Counted from the first letter of the stretch, positions 1-12,234 are shown. The stretch is DNA of 64,000 nucleotides from Ryuthela nishihirai (GCA_038380435.1 JAWZYU010000007.1:87868334-87932333); one strand, 5' to 3'. The notes: generated from the letters alone by a model not told the origin. Numbers and translations: made by a program.

Positions 1-301
1 CAAATATGGATGAAAGACAATAAAACATTTTTAAGATATAGTGACAAGAGTCAGGGTATGAGGATTCTGTTTCTAATAAATTTAGAGAATATTACGATCG
101 GAAATCTCATTCAATTAATTCGTATTTCTTGATAATTGCGATTTTTGAAAAAATACAATGTTAGTGGGTATATATTTAGTTATTCAATGAAATACATTTG
201 GTGCTAGGGTACATTTTAATTAAATTTTAGCTTACTTAAAAGGTTTTAGACGAAATATATTATTGTATTAACTGAAATTTGAACTTATTCTTGTGAGCTC
301 T
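1..301. other. AT-rich sequence, nothing recognised
   Basis: No coding, RNA or repeat signal was recognised before the hAT-like element begins. Confidence 0.5.
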
Positions 302-309
302 TGCAGAAC

Positions 310-2265
310 CAGGGGCGTAGCGAAGGACTATGTTTGGGGGGGAGGAAGTCCAAAATTTTCCAACTCGAGCAAAATTTTGGCAAAATTTGGCCAGATGAGC
401 AAACTTGCTTAGATTTTCCTCTCCATGGGGGGAGGGGGGGTAAGACAATTTTCACGTCTCTCCTACATTTTGCCATTTGACTTCGAATTCTGCCAACTTC
501 CCGTAGTTCCGTAACTTACCATTTGACTTCCAATTTTGTCAACTAGCCATAATTTCTCAGAAATACTTCCAATATTCCAATATTTACATCTCGTCTGAAC
601 GTCTGAATTGTACAAAATCAGTATAAATTTTTGTCTTGATTTGGTAAAATCTCCTTAATTTTACAAAACTAATCCCAATCTTTACATCTCTCCTAAATTT
701 GCCAAATCACTTCAAACATTCAAACTCCCCAATTTTTGTTTTGGAAAATTAAGGGGAGTTTTCAAAATCGAGGCAACTTGGCAAATCTAAGGCAGTTTGG
801 AAACGGAGAGACGTCAAAATTTAGAGCAGTTGGCAAAATTCGAAACCACTTAGTAAAAACAGGTGAGTTGGCAAAATCTTAGGGAGTTGGCAAAATTCGG
901 AGTGACTTGGCAAAATCGTGGGGAGTTGTCAAAATTCAGGTGAGATGTAAAAATTAGGATTTTTTTCTGTAAAATTATGGCGAGTTGGCAAAACTTCGGG
1001 AGTTGTCAAAATCTAGGGACAGTTGGCAAAATTAAGAGTGACTTGGTAAAATCATAGGGAGTTTGGCAAAATTCAGATGAGATGTGAAAATTTGGATTTT
1101 TTTTCTGTTAAATTATGGCGAGTTGGCAAAATCTAGGAGAGTTGGCAAAACTTAGGGAGTTGGCAAAAACTAGGGGAAGTTGGCAAATTTCGGAGTGACT
1201 TGGCAAAATCTTGGGGAGTTTGAAGTGATTTTAGTCAAATATCCTGAATTTCACAAACCCAATCCCAATTATCACAACTCGCCTGTATTTTCCAAGTGGA
1301 TTCGAATTTTGCCAACTGCCCTACATTCTATTAAGTTTCCTCAATTTATCCAACTCTCCTTCATTTCACAAAACAAATCTCAATTTTCACAACTCGCCTA
1401 TATTTTACCAAGTGCATTCGAATTTTGCCAACTACTCTAGATTTTTCCAACTCGCCGTAATTTTACGGAAAACATCGCAATTTTTACATCTTCCCTGAAT
1501 TTGCAAAGCCACTTCGAATTTTATCAACTCTCCTTAATTGCACACGAAAGGCACAATTTTCACAACTCCCCTGTATTTTACCAAGTGTCTTCCAATTTTG
1601 CCAACATCCCTAGATTTTGCAAAGTTTTCTCGATTTTATAAACTCTTCTTAATTTCACAAAAACAATCCCAATTTTCACAAATCGCCCGTATTTTACCAA
1701 GTGGATTCGAATTTTGCCAACTGCCCTAGATTTTGCCATCTCGCCACAATTTTACAGAAAAAATCCCAATTTTACATCACACCTGATTTTTGCAAAGCCA
1801 CTCTGAATTTTTCCAACTCTCCTAGATATTGCGAAGCTGCCTCGATTTTGCCAACACGCCATAATTTTACAGAAAAAAAGATTGCAATTTTTACATCTCA
1901 CCTGAATTTTGTCAACTCTCCACGATTTAGCCAAGTCACTCCGAATTTTGCCAACTGTCCCTAGTTTTTGCCAAGTCCTTAAGTTTTGCCAACTCTCCTA
2001 GATTTTGCCAACTCGCCATAATTTTACAGAAAAAATTCCAAATTTTCACATCTCATCTGAATTTTGCCAACTCCCCAAGATTTTGCCAAGTCACTCCGAA
2101 TTTTGCCAACTCCCCAAGATTTTACTAAGTCACTCCGAATTTTGCCAACTCCCTGAGAATTTTCACAACTCATCTAGATTTTACGAAGTCGCTTCGAATT
2201 TTGCCAACTCCGAGTTAGTTTGGGGGGAGCCTTCCCCCCCTCATCCCCCCATGGCTACACCCCTG
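310..2265. mobile_element. hAT-like non-autonomous DNA transposon with internal repeat arrays
   Basis: The element begins CAGGGGCGTAGCG and ends in the inverted counterpart GGCTACACCCCTG. It is flanked by a perfect 8-bp direct repeat, TGCAGAAC, at 302-309 and 2266-2273. An 8-bp target duplication with CAGGG-type termini is typical of the hAT superfamily. The inside has no transposase and consists of degenerate short repeats of the type TTTTGCCAACTC, with longer units of about 115-160 bp that include an ACAGAAAAAATCCCAATTTT-like segment. Array polarity changes: the GCCAA form runs on the plus strand at about 480-560, the TTGGCAAAA form at about 745-1205, then the GCCAA form again to about 2215. 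Small ORFs inside are repeat artefacts. The termini and target duplication are seen directly; the hAT assignment is inference. Confidence 0.75.
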
Positions 2266-2273
2266 TGCAGAAC

Positions 2274-3300
2274 CATGTAGGAAAATTTAAATTACTTAAC
2301 AGCTCTGCAAAGGACTTAACAGCTCTGCAAATGTAATATGCTGGACAGACATTGCTGATAAATTTTGAATTCAGTGACGTCGAATAGACGTAATAATGGC
2401 GCATTGATCGCATTCAGCAAGAGTTTGAATTTTATCTCTGAATTCAGCGTTCTGAAATCGGTTGTTACCACAAACATTTTGTATCTAGTGTACATAAATA
2501 TTATTGTACTAAATGCTAATGGAAAAGCTGATGAATATCTCGGGTCTTCAGCAGAAAGAAGATTTTATATATAAGGGAATAGACAAGTAAATCAAGACCT
2601 GCTATAAATATCGAAAATGTGTTTTTGAGAACTGAAACTGTCGAATGTGCATTAAGATGTTCTGTTCATTGTTTCGGCGAAAAACTCCCATTGTTTTCAG
2701 TAACACGAGATTTTCTAGTATTAGTACAATCGCTCATTTTTTGTATCTCGCTAACCACCGTGGTTTTAAGATTTAGATAGAAACTCCATCGCACACCTTT
2801 ATTGATTTCATACTTTCTTGTTCCCTCTCTTTCAATGTGTTCACGTCACTTAAGAAAAGTGTACCTTCTGCAATGATATTGTCAGTACAAAAAATGGATT
2901 GTATGGAGTAAAGCCTTAATTTTCATTAGCTTAAAATTGCTGGTGAGACTTAGAGAGTTGGCAAAACTCAGGAATGCAATCGAGAAAAGGTGTTATATTT
3001 GTACTCGATGAAGTTAAGGGACCTCTAATTGTGAATGTTTTTTTAAATATATATTTTTTAATTTGGATAATAGATAAAGTCACACAAAGAATACAGATGT
3101 CAACCCAACCCAACCGGTACTCAGCCATTCGGAATTCACATGCAACTGGCATAAATTTTAATTTGAGCTTTCGAACTTGGTGCGGCAAATTTCAATGCAC
3201 GTGGTAGTTCTCCCGGACCAAGAATGATGTCGTTCACGCATTGTTAAAGTAGCAGACAGTTGAATGTGTGATCGTGCTTTCCTGCTTATCAGAAATCGTT
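2274..3300. other. AT-rich sequence upstream of the Tigger relic
   Basis: There is a short direct repeat, ACTTAACAGCTCTGCAAA, at about 2294-2330. A short stretch near 3100 carries CAACCCAACCCAACC, which resembles the SINE-A tail but has no SINE body beside it. Part of this region may be the 5' end of the Tigger element that follows. No gene was recognised. Confidence 0.4.
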
Positions 3301-3310
3301 CACCCCTCGA

Positions 3311-4600
3311 TTTGTAATGTTATCAAAGAAGAATACGACGCAAGGACTTAAACGAAAACGTATTGTTTTGATTCTGAAGCAAAAAATTGAAATATGCAAA
3401 GCACCGCAAGAGGGTGAAAAACGGAATGTGCTTATGCAGGAATTCACTTTTGGTTCGTCAACGATCTATTACAATAAAGCTCAAAGTGCAAAACTTCAAG
3501 AGTTCTCTGTAAGATATGTGAGTGTTAGATGCGTAGAATGGAGTCATACACTTCGTATCCTAAGCTTGAAGACTGAATAGTGTGTTGTATGAAGGGTTAA
3601 AGAGGTTGAAAACGTGTGTCTGAGGACTAATGCTAGTAGAAAAGGCGAATGAATTTTATGAGAAGATAAAAATAACGAAGCAGTGTACATTTTCTCAGGG
3701 ATGGTTTACTTGCTTTAAAATACGGCGTGGGAATCTGTAAACTTTACGTATCAGGTGAACAGAAATCTGAGATACGAAATCAGCTGAAGAATTTTGTGAA
3801 AGTTTCAATTAACTGCGATTGAGCATGGTCGAGTATTATTTATTGCCGAGCAAATATATAATGCTGACGATTTGGTTTCGTTTACATCTGAGCGGCACTT
3901 TTTTTGCACACAATGGGCTAACTGGCCAGGTCACAATGACCCCGAAGGCTCAGAGAATGTTGGGGACCCACTGTAACAGCTGTTGGGAGACAGATGGTAG
4001 CCTCCCGTCAAGGCCATCCAGTGTGTTCTTTAACGTGCACAGGGTATGGCTCTCCCGCACACGGGGTCACGACTTAACGTCTCATATGACGGACGGAGGC
4101 CTTTCGAAGCCCATCGGTGTCCCCTACTGACCGTGGGCAGGACGGGAAGTTTTGCAGAGATAAATCTCATCGCTGACCCAGCTGGGACTCGAACCTGGGA
4201 ACTGAAGATTACGAGCCTGGCGCGCATCGACTGAGCCACCTCCATCCCATAATGCTGACGAGATGGGGTAAATGTGGAGAAGCCCTCCAAGCATCACCTT
4301 ACCTGGGTTGATGAAATGGTTGCTCACGATTTTAAGCAAAATAATGAGGGTATATTGGTAGTTTTATGTTCTAATGATGCAAGGACGCCTAAATGAAATT
4401 AACAGTAATTGGGAAATATGCAAAACCAAGATGCTTCAAGGGCTTTGTTGATCTTCCTGTTGATTATAAAGCCTAAAGCAATGCTTGGATTGATGCAGAA
4501 GTTTTTTTTTGTATTTTCATCATGTTTGGTTCATAGTATGAAAGAACATTTGCTAAAGAAAGAAATGCCTGAAGACAGCAAAGTTGTTATATTTTAGATT
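3311..4600 (+). pseudogene. pogo/Tigger-type (CENP-B-like) transposase relic, split by a SINE
   Basis: A transposase of the pogo/Tigger group, related to the TIGD, Jerky and CENP-B proteins, normally has an N-terminal CENP-B helix-turn-helix followed by a DDE nuclease domain. From the ATG at 3317 the reading KRKRIVLILKQKIEICK, then EKRNVLMQEF and GSSTIYYNK, matches the CENP-B HTH. After frame breaks, GWFTCFKIRRG and QIYNADD (about 3850-3872) lead into the first catalytic aspartate. A SINE-A copy interrupts here, and NADEMG resumes at about 4251. Further on, VIGKYAKPRCFKGF and NAWIDAEVF (about 4407-4505) match the middle of the DDE domain. Stops and frameshifts show it is dead. The family call rests on several collinear motifs. 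Confidence 0.8.
3871..4248 (-). repeat. SINE-A copy inside the Tigger transposase
   Basis: The 3' body lies first on the plus strand and the tRNA-like head is at about 4180-4248. The perfect 13-bp duplication ATAATGCTGACGA is at 3858-3870 and 4249-4261. The copy is older than most, with several substitutions and a decayed tail. Confidence 0.9.
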
Positions 4601-4893
4601 TGTATTAAGATCATTATACCTCTTTTTTTTTATTATCATTGCTTTGAACAGCATTTTTATTTCAACTAACTCTTGAATACAAGATTCTAACTACTGCATT
4701 TGTTTTCTATAAAAATATTTCTCATGCAGCCGGCGTAGATTATTCTAACAGACAATCCCTATTCCCCATAAATGCCTGATAACCTGCAGTTTATTTTACC
4801 TGCAAAATCAGCATAATAACTGAACGCCTGCAGATGGTTTAGTTGCAAGAATTAGTTATGACGTTGAGTAAATACCGGTGGCGATATTTAGTT

Positions 4894-5205
4894 GGGTTGT
4901 CTTACCTCTAAGCATCAGTTTTGTAAAAACTAATGACCGAAATAACCACGTTAAAGGACTCCAAGGTTTCAGAGTTGGGAAAGGAGACACGCTGTTAGGA
5001 GACAAATGGACGCCTCCCATCAAATACATTCAATGTGCTTTTAACTCCCGCACATGAAACCAAGGCTTAACGTCCCATCCGTCTTACGGCGGACCATCCA
5101 ATCCATTGGTGTCTCCTTTCTCCAAAAGGCAGAGTACGGGTTAGGGGTTATAATCTATAATCTCAACACAGTTACGGTTGGGGCCCAAACTTGGAAAATA
5201 CAGAT
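4894..5205 (-). repeat. Decayed SINE-A copy
   Basis: GTTGGGTTGTCTTACCTCTA at the left and scattered blocks such as GGCTTAACGTCCCATCCG match SINE-A in reverse orientation. The tRNA head is almost unrecognisable. No clear target duplication remains. Confidence 0.75.
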
Positions 5206-5517
5206 TTTCAACTAGACAAGAGGATATACCATTCTTTTTGACAGCGCTAGTGAATTGAACTGTCAGTAGAATGGAATGGAAGGCATCTCATAGTTGCTAA
5301 CAAAATATTTCATTTCTTTAACTTTCTGCACATTCACTCATAAATCGTTAATATAAATTAAAAATGAAATATAACCCTCTAACGGTTGAAAATGCTAAAA
5401 TTTTCAACTAATACTACAACTGGTCTGTTTATAATAAAATATTTTGGAATTTTAGTGGTGGAGTGTGTTGGTCAAGATGTTTACATTAGAAGAAATAATT
5501 CGCTGCTTATTCTAAGC

Positions 5518-5908
5518 GGATGGGGAGGCTCAGTCGATAATGTGCCAAGCTCGTAATCTGTAGCTCCCAGGTTCGATTCCCACCTGTTCTATTGTTGAGA
5601 TTTATCTCCCTATTGAGATTAACTCCTCCCCCCCCCCCCGCCATCGGTCAATAGGGGACAGCGATGGAATTGGAGAGACCGCCGTCCATTGCAGGGACGT
5701 AGAGCGCATGTTTTAGAAGAGCTATACCCTGTGCAAATTAGAGAACACGCTAAATGGCCTTGACGGGAGTATACCATCTGTTTCCTAACAGCTGTACAGT
5801 GGGTCCCCTTCCTACACCCTTATCTGAGACTTCGGAGTCCTTGTGAACTGATCATTTAGCCCATTGTGTGCAAAACAATGCCTGTCAGAGATAAAACAAC
5901 CCAACTCA
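5518..5908 (+). repeat. SINE-A copy, moderately decayed
   Basis: The tRNA-like head contains GGCTCAGTCGATAATG and CCCAGGTTCGATTCC, and the body runs to a tail ACAACCCAACTCAACC. Imperfect flanks CTTATTCTAAG and CTTTATTCCAAG look like an aged target duplication. Confidence 0.85.
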
Positions 5909-6768
5909 ACCTTTATTCCAAGAGATAACATTACTTTTCTTGCAAATACAATGTCAATTTTAAAATATAAACGAAAAATTATTTTTCAATTTTATAGGAA
6001 TTAAAATAATATTGTTAATAATCCAATAATCCATCAATTTGAATTTCCACTCTGAGAGGATGCTAGTGGTGCGAAATAAATAACCAGTTCCTTTTTCAAT
6101 CATTCCATGTCCATCAAGGTCAATGTTATTTTTTTTTCATTGATGTATATTTATGAAAATTTTTTAATGAAAATATTAAAAAAATTTGAAATTTTTTAAA
6201 CTAAGCCAAACAGGTATTAACGTGTTGCGTAATTGTTAACTCTAGTTTTCGAAAAAAAATTGTGCAATATAATTAGAACAAGAAAAATGCAGAATTAATA
6301 TGGGAGAAATCAATTTTCTTAAGCAGGAAAAAGGAACGTAAATTTTGCAAAACTATTTAAATTCAAAATGAAAATTTTAAAGTATTCAGTTATAAATTTC
6401 TGATCAACAATTGCTAATTAATTACCTTTTTTTAAAAAAAGGTTCTGCAGGAAAATCGTCAAAAATATCAAAAGGAAAACTTTTGGTTTATCAGTGTGAT
6501 GCATTTAAAGGCATTAGATAGAATTATAAATAACTGAAGACAAATAGATTCACTTACTTGTGAGTAAATACCCTAATATTTCGACCCCTGAACCAAGGAG
6601 GCTGCAGCTTTGTTGGAACTTTCTTTTTTATTAGCGGGTGACTGATTTTGGATAAAAAACATTCCTTGCACATCTTTCATGGCCCCAATTGTTGACTGTA
6701 TTACTAAGCCTTCTTCTGCTTTTCTTATGAATGATTTTTTTTCTTAATTATTGTTGTTTTATTCCAAT
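5909..6768. other. AT-rich stretch, no gene recognised
   Basis: Poly-A and poly-T runs are frequent. No ORF or repeat family was recognised. The right-hand part may be the 3' end of the Penelope-like relic that starts on the minus strand at about 7200. Confidence 0.4.
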
Positions 6769-7200
6769 TTATTTTATCATTAGTTTTTCTACGTCTCTGT
6801 CCAGCCCTGTTTCATTTTGTTTCTTTTTTTTTATTATTGGAGCTTTGTACTCTTTTATTCTTGTTTCTAGTGTTCTCTCTGTTTTTCCAATGTAGAGTTT
6901 TTTACATTCACATGTTACATTATAAATTATTCCATTTTCACTGTATATATTTTTCCTTGCTGTTTGATGCTTGAGGGTGTAATGTTTTATTTCCTTGTTC
7001 AGGTCTGGTGCTATTCTTATATTTAATTTATTGCTCACACTTTGAATTTTTTTTAAAATGACTACTATGATAATGCAGTTTTTTAGTGAAGAACGATTGT
7101 ACTTTTTGCTATATTAATTTATCCACTTTTTGGTTTTTTATCTTTAGGATCAAATTAGCTGGGTAATGGTTTTCAGCGACAATAAATGGAAAATAAAAAA
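6769..7200 (-). pseudogene. Penelope-like element 3' end with GIY-YIG endonuclease domain
   Basis: Penelope-like retroelements encode a reverse transcriptase followed by a GIY-YIG endonuclease. On the minus strand an open stretch of 89 codons (7038-6769) reads NGIIYNVTCECKKLYIGKT and then RTLETRIKEYK. It has the GIxY and YIG signature tyrosines and glycines and the conserved arginine of the family. Just upstream, HYPANLILKIKNQ (about 7170-7130) resembles the linker between RT and endonuclease in these elements. The RT domain itself was not found, so this is a truncated 3' fragment. A bacterial or viral GIY-YIG gene is unlikely given the eukaryotic context and the cysteine-containing insert typical of these elements. 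Confidence 0.65.
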
Positions 7201-7936
7201 AGATAAGAAAATTTAACTTAGAAGAAAAGAACCATGCTTGAAAAAGATTTGGAAAAAAAATCGGACGATTCAAAAAATAACCTCATAAATTAAATTAATA
7301 ATAGCGTTAAATAGAAAATATATCCTATTAACGAAACTTAGAAAAGAAAAAGGAAATATTTTTCAAAATAAGGAAAAAAGAGCAATGAAATAAATGAAAA
7401 GATATAACAAACGGTTAATCTTACAAAGGGGACGGATTTAATTATGGCACTAAATAAAGGACGAGACAATAAACCTCCAAGCAAAATAAACATAGCGACT
7501 CATTTAGGAGATATTTCTCCTAATCTTGAAAAAACCGATTGTAATAAATGCGAAAAACTCAGAAATAAATATGTAAATATTTTTAATATATATATTTAAT
7601 TACAACAAAAAAATCGAAAACATATTTTAAAAGAAAAACACCAAGCCCTACAAAAATTTAAAAACAGCGATAACTTAATAGCTTTGAAAGCAGCAAAAAT
7701 ATAACAACAGCCATCACGTACAGAAAAGATTACATAGAAAAATATGGAAGAGGAATTAAAAGAAACCACAATGTACAGAAATAAAGGAATATCCAAAACA
7801 CAAAATACAGCGAAAAAACTCTATAATCTTATTGTAAAACTGCAAAGACATCAAACACTAGGTGAAACTTTTAAACCATATAATCAGATAAATATCTGGT
7901 ATATATACCCTCGACCTGGCAGAACCATTTTCTTGG
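7201..7936. other. A-rich sequence, no gene recognised
   Basis: The plus strand is strongly A-rich and gives lysine- and asparagine-rich ORFs (for example 7744-8058) that resemble no known protein. It could be further transposon remnant. Confidence 0.35.
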
Positions 7937-8252
7937 GATGGGCGTTTGCTCATCCAGTTTCACGCCATGCTCGTAAGCTAATGAATCCAAGTTATAATTC
8001 CAATCATGCCTTAAGATTTTCTCCTTCTGCCTCCACTGTGAGCTCAGTGAGAAAGTGACACAGACGGACTTAGGGAGGCTACATTCATCGGATAGGATGT
8101 CAAGCCTATGTTATATGAGCATTCAAGTTAAAGTACCTCTAGATAGCTTTCATGTGAGACTTTCAGTGGTTTCTTTTTCTCTACCCAATTCTGAGCCATT
8201 GGGGACTTTGAGACTGGCCATCTAACATATTGTGTGCAAAAGGGTAAAACAT
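7937..8252 (+). repeat. Strongly decayed SINE-A copy
   Basis: Matches include CACGCCATGCTCGTAAGCTA for the tRNA head, CGGATAGGATGTCAAGCC for the middle, and TTGTGTGCAAAAGGGTAAAAC for the 3' end. Order and spacing agree with SINE-A. Confidence 0.65.
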
Positions 8253-8577
8253 CCTAATTAAAATCTAATTTTCATTTTTTATTATGACTTTTGTACACTT
8301 TTTCTAGTTTTCCTTCATAAATATGAGATACTTTCTTAATTTGCAGCTATCAATCAATTCTCGAGTTTTCTTTCTGAAGCGAAAAGTTTTCACGTAGAAT
8401 TTTCTATTGAATAATCTTCAAGTTTTGCCTTCTTGGAAATGAAAGTGCTTTTCATATGGCTATTAAACCATTTTCCAATTTCGTTGAAAGGAACGTTTTT
8501 TCTCTTTATTTTAAAAACCTAATTTTTTTAACCCTTTTTTTATATATATTTTTTCCTCTGCATTTTCCTTCCGACAG

Positions 8578-8851
8578 TCTCTACCCGAGACCCCAGCGAT
8601 GAAATTCCATTGGCCGTCCTTCCAAGTGCTCAACACAGCCGACCTTGACTTGGCCGCAGGAGAAGAAGAAGAGACCAGATCCACCAATCACCTCACAGTT
8701 CCTGGCCTCTCGGATGTCCGAGGCAAGCCGCATCGCTCTTCCGATTCCGGAGCATCAGGCAGCACCAAGAAGCTCTTCGCGGAGAAAAAAAATGACACAA
8801 CCTACATTGGTAATTTGCAGCAGCAACAGTCAACTGAAAACAGGACACTGG
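8578..8851 (+). CDS. Candidate internal exon of an unidentified host gene
   Basis: A GC-richer island of 274 bp follows a long pyrimidine tract ending CTTCCGACAG, a good splice acceptor, and ends at CTGG followed by GTAAAA, a plausible donor. One frame is open through the whole segment and starts SLPETPAMKFHW. It contains the acidic run GEEEE, a serine- and glycine-rich stretch (RSSDSGASGST) and QQQQ. The phase at the donor is 1. The peptide is low in hydrophobic residues and looks like a disordered or cytoplasmic tail region. I do not recognise the protein. Unlike every other open stretch here it matches no transposon motif. Other frames are also partly open, so coding status is inference. 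Confidence 0.45.
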
Positions 8852-9239
8852 GTAAAAAGAACCTTTTATTTTGTCAGCTTGGGTTAGTCGGCATCGGGGG
8901 ATGTTTACATCACGTTTTAACCCTGATTTGATGCCTCTAGCTTCAGACATGCTTTCATCTATAGGTTAATCAGAATCAAATTCGGAATAGGCATAGACAC
9001 AAGGATTAAATTCAATTCTCATGTTCCCAGTAGTTACCCACCCGTACAAATGAACCGTCATAATATATTGAATGAATATAATGAGCAGTCAGAAATACTG
9101 AAACACCTTTAGTTTTATCTTTTTTTTTGAAAATTTAATACTGGTTATAACTAGGCTTGTATATCAAAGACTACGTTACAAATGTCGATAATACACTGGA
9201 CCTCACAAACAGTCTACTGATATACTCATACTAAAAATC
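8852..9239. other. Possible intron sequence
   Basis: This lies downstream of the candidate donor site. No repeat or ORF was recognised. Confidence 0.3.
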
Positions 9240-9850
9240 AATTGATGCGTTCGGCACCTCTTGATTCTAGCAAGTCACTTCGACCCCTATTTGACCTTGA
9301 ATGTGACACTAGATCAAAAAATTCCTCTTATTTTTTTTCAGTTCTACTGTCCGAAATAGCCCTCTTCACCAATGTTTAGTTCTCCAGCACCGATATATCG
9401 AATTTAACATCGAAAGACGCATTGTATCCAAAATTTGACATAATTTCTGAGATCTATAACTGAAAATACCTCCAAACACCATTTTTCAGCCCTCTAACAC
9501 AAGTAGATCTATATTTCACCTTTGACCTCGTAGATCTACGATTCGAAACACCCATAGGAACCAATTCTAAGCTCTCTAGCACCGATAGACCTAAATTTGA
9601 CCTTTGACCTAGAAGGACCTGCCAAATCCGAAATTTCTTCACGTTTCGTATATCTACGGCCCCAAACACCCCTGAACACCAAAGTTCACGTTTCTAGCAC
9701 TGGTAGAAACGTAGTTTGACCTCTACGTGACCTCTATTTGACTTTGAAGAACACGTTGGTTATTAAAAGTTAGAAATTGTTTCCGAGATCTGCGACACCC
9801 ATTAACCCTAAGTGCAAAGTTTCAAACTCTACCATTTAGAATTAGCATGA
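9240..9850. repeat. Dispersed repeat with degenerate internal units of about 80-120 bp
   Basis: The phrases CTCTAGCACCGATAGACC, TTTGACCTTTGACCT and AAACACCC recur with variation at about 9375, 9490, 9570 and 9690. The same pattern occurs at 49140-49530, ending in both places with AGCRTGATCCC and a short divergent tail. No coding capacity was seen. Confidence 0.6.
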
Positions 9851-10415
9851 TCCCCTGTCAGTCTGTCAGCCGTGAACCGTCAGTCCACTACTCAAAAGTG
9901 TGGATATATTAGATACTAGTCAGCTCACATGCTACGAGAGGATGCATTCGTACACTAGAGTACAACGACTGTGCTGCGGTTATATTCGCATACTGTTTGC
10001 AATTCACAGACGGAACTGAGGATATATCCATACTCGAATTTCACAGAGTAATGATATTTTCATATGTTATTTGAAGTTCACATGTTCTGTTGGGGATGTA
10101 CTCGTAGACCAATTAAAGTGAAAAGAGCGGATTGTAGATATATTCGAATATCCCTTGAAGTTCGTATATCCTCATGTGTACATCAACAGAGACTATTGTA
10201 CGAAAGAATAAAAGGGCTCATTTGGGTTTTATTTTTGTTCCAACATTTCTTCAAAATTCATTTTTTAAACAAATAAGCTTTGACATATAGCAATATAAAG
10301 AGTTGTATTAGAGGTAAATTCCCCACAAAAAAAAATCAATCCGCCACTGTCTGTGAACTGCAAGAAGAATATAGATCTGTCAGCAAACCCTTCTGTGAAC
10401 TACAACTACTACATA

Positions 10416-11635
10416 TGCACTGAGAGGCCAAAAATCATGGGAATAGCAGTTAAAGTAGACCTAGAGCACTGTACTCATAACTGATGCATTGGACGTCAAC
10501 CCCAGAATATCGCTGCAGTAGCTTACAAACCCAACTTTCATTTCAGAGTACTTAATTCAGTATGGCTGCACGTCGTGAGTTGTCTGACTTTGAACGTGGC
10601 TTGATCGTCGGTGCCAGAAAGATGGGTCATGCAATATCGGAGATCGTGCAGGAATTCTGTTTTCCCAGGTCTACAGTGTCAAGAGTTTATCGTCAGTATT
10701 CTATTGATGGCATTTTCATACACGTAAACAGCGAATAACCATGTGCAATTGACAAATGAAACTCGCATCGACTGTAACGAATGGTAACAACCAACAGACG
10801 GGCAACAGTGCATGAAATCAATGCCAATTTGAATGCGGGACAAACACAAAAGTTTCTGAAAGGACTGTCCATCACCACCTGCACTCCATTGGATTTGGTA
10901 GCCGAAGACCCACTCATGTCCCATTGCTTACACATCATCACAGAGTTCAATGACTGGAATGAGCCCGAAGACATCAAAATTGGACAGTGGCGTCGGGTAG
11001 CATGGTCTGATGAATCAAGGTTCCAGTTGTTTCCCGCTGACGAGCGCATTAGAGTGTTGCGTATGCCCCGTGAAGCCATGGACCCTTCCTGTCTACAAGG
11101 TACTGTTCAGGCTGGAGATCAGGCAGAGTTCAGGCTCTGTGATGGTGTGGGGCGTGTTCATGTGGTCTACATTGGGCTATTTTGTTCGTTTGGAGCGATC
11201 GTTGACAGGTATGAGACTCATGGAAATTCTCACAGATCACCTGCACCCCTTCATGACTCTCGAGCACTTTGATGGTGAAGGGGTATTCCAACAAGATAAT
11301 GCAACGTGTCACCAGTCTTTGGTTGCTAGGAGGTGGATCGAGGAACACTCCACGGAGATTACCGCCATGAATTGGCCCCTCACGGTCCCTCGATATGAAC
11401 CCTTTGTAGCATCTGTGGGATACAATGAAAACAAGCTTACGATCCATGAATCCAGTATCATCCAATGCAACACAATTATGGTCTACACTACAGGATATGT
11501 GGGCTGCCATCCTTACAGAATGGTACCGGCAACTCGTTGACTCCATGCCTCGATGTTTGGCTGCATTGCTGAGGGCTCGAGGAGGAGCGACCCGTTATTA
11601 GGCACGCATCCCATGGCTTTTAGCTTCTCAGTGTA
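10416..11635 (+). pseudogene. Tc1-like transposon with broken transposase
   Basis: Termini CACTGAGAGGCCAAAAATCA and, at the right, TTTTAGCTTCTCAGTG are inverted partners next to TA at the right end. The transposase starts at ATG 10562 (MAARRELSDFERGLIVGAR), a paired-like HTH domain, and includes an RSTVSRVYRQY recognition-helix region. After deletions it continues with RRVAWSDESRFQLFP (first catalytic D, about 10995-11030) in one frame. GSVMVWGVF and VFQQDNATCH (second D, about 11290) are in another. The third acidic motif is corrupted (WPLTVPRYEPF). Several frameshifts make it inactive. The Tc1/mariner IS630 fold explains all parts. Confidence 0.9.
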
Positions 11636-12030
11636 TATCCATAATGCTATGGGCGAGATATGAACAGCGTACGGATATAATCCAGAGCCCATCTGTGACA
11701 TCCAAGTACTGTGCAGATATATCTACACTTCAGTGTGTGAGCTTTAAGTGTTCTATGGTTATATACACAACCTAGTCAGTGAGCTAGAAACAGTTATGGA
11801 TATGTCTACAACCAGTAATATAATAAAAACAGTTTGGCAACAGTTAATATTGCATCTTGTCAGACAGTAACGAAACTAGTAAGTTTTTGGTTGGTAACAT
11901 GTAGATCCAAATAATTACAAATTATTTATAGTACCCAATTCTGAGTCATTTGGAGAGAAAAACTGTGACTTTATTCCCTCCTTTGCTATGAACCTACATT
12001 TTATGTCAACATACCACTCTTTTTCTGTTT
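11636..12030. other. No gene recognised
   Basis: This is AT-rich sequence between the Tc1 relic and a SINE-B copy. Confidence 0.4.
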
Positions 12031-12234
12031 TAAAAATAAAATTAATAAAAAAAATATCCCTCAAGCAGCTGCTTGCCACAGAGGTCTGATAGGAAGCTGT
12101 CAGTTTAATACGCCACAGAGAAGATCTGTGAGGAAGGCGCGACCTCAACAGAAAGACAACACAAACATCAGTGCCTTACGCAGGGCTCGAACCAAGGTCC
12201 CTTTGATCAGTGGCCAAACGCGCTAACTACGCGC
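12031..12234 (-). repeat. SINE-B copy (second tRNA-derived SINE family)
   Basis: Shares TCAAGCAGCTGCTTGCCACA, GAGGAAGGC and CTCGAACCAAGGTCC with the copy at 43831-44041. In reverse orientation the head is the tRNA-like part (about 12185-12234), and an A/T-rich 3' tail lies at the left. Confidence 0.75.

Noticed and set aside
1180..2280. Several ORFs of 60-90 codons rich in F, N and P
   Set aside because: They are readings of the degenerate repeat arrays in the hAT-like element.
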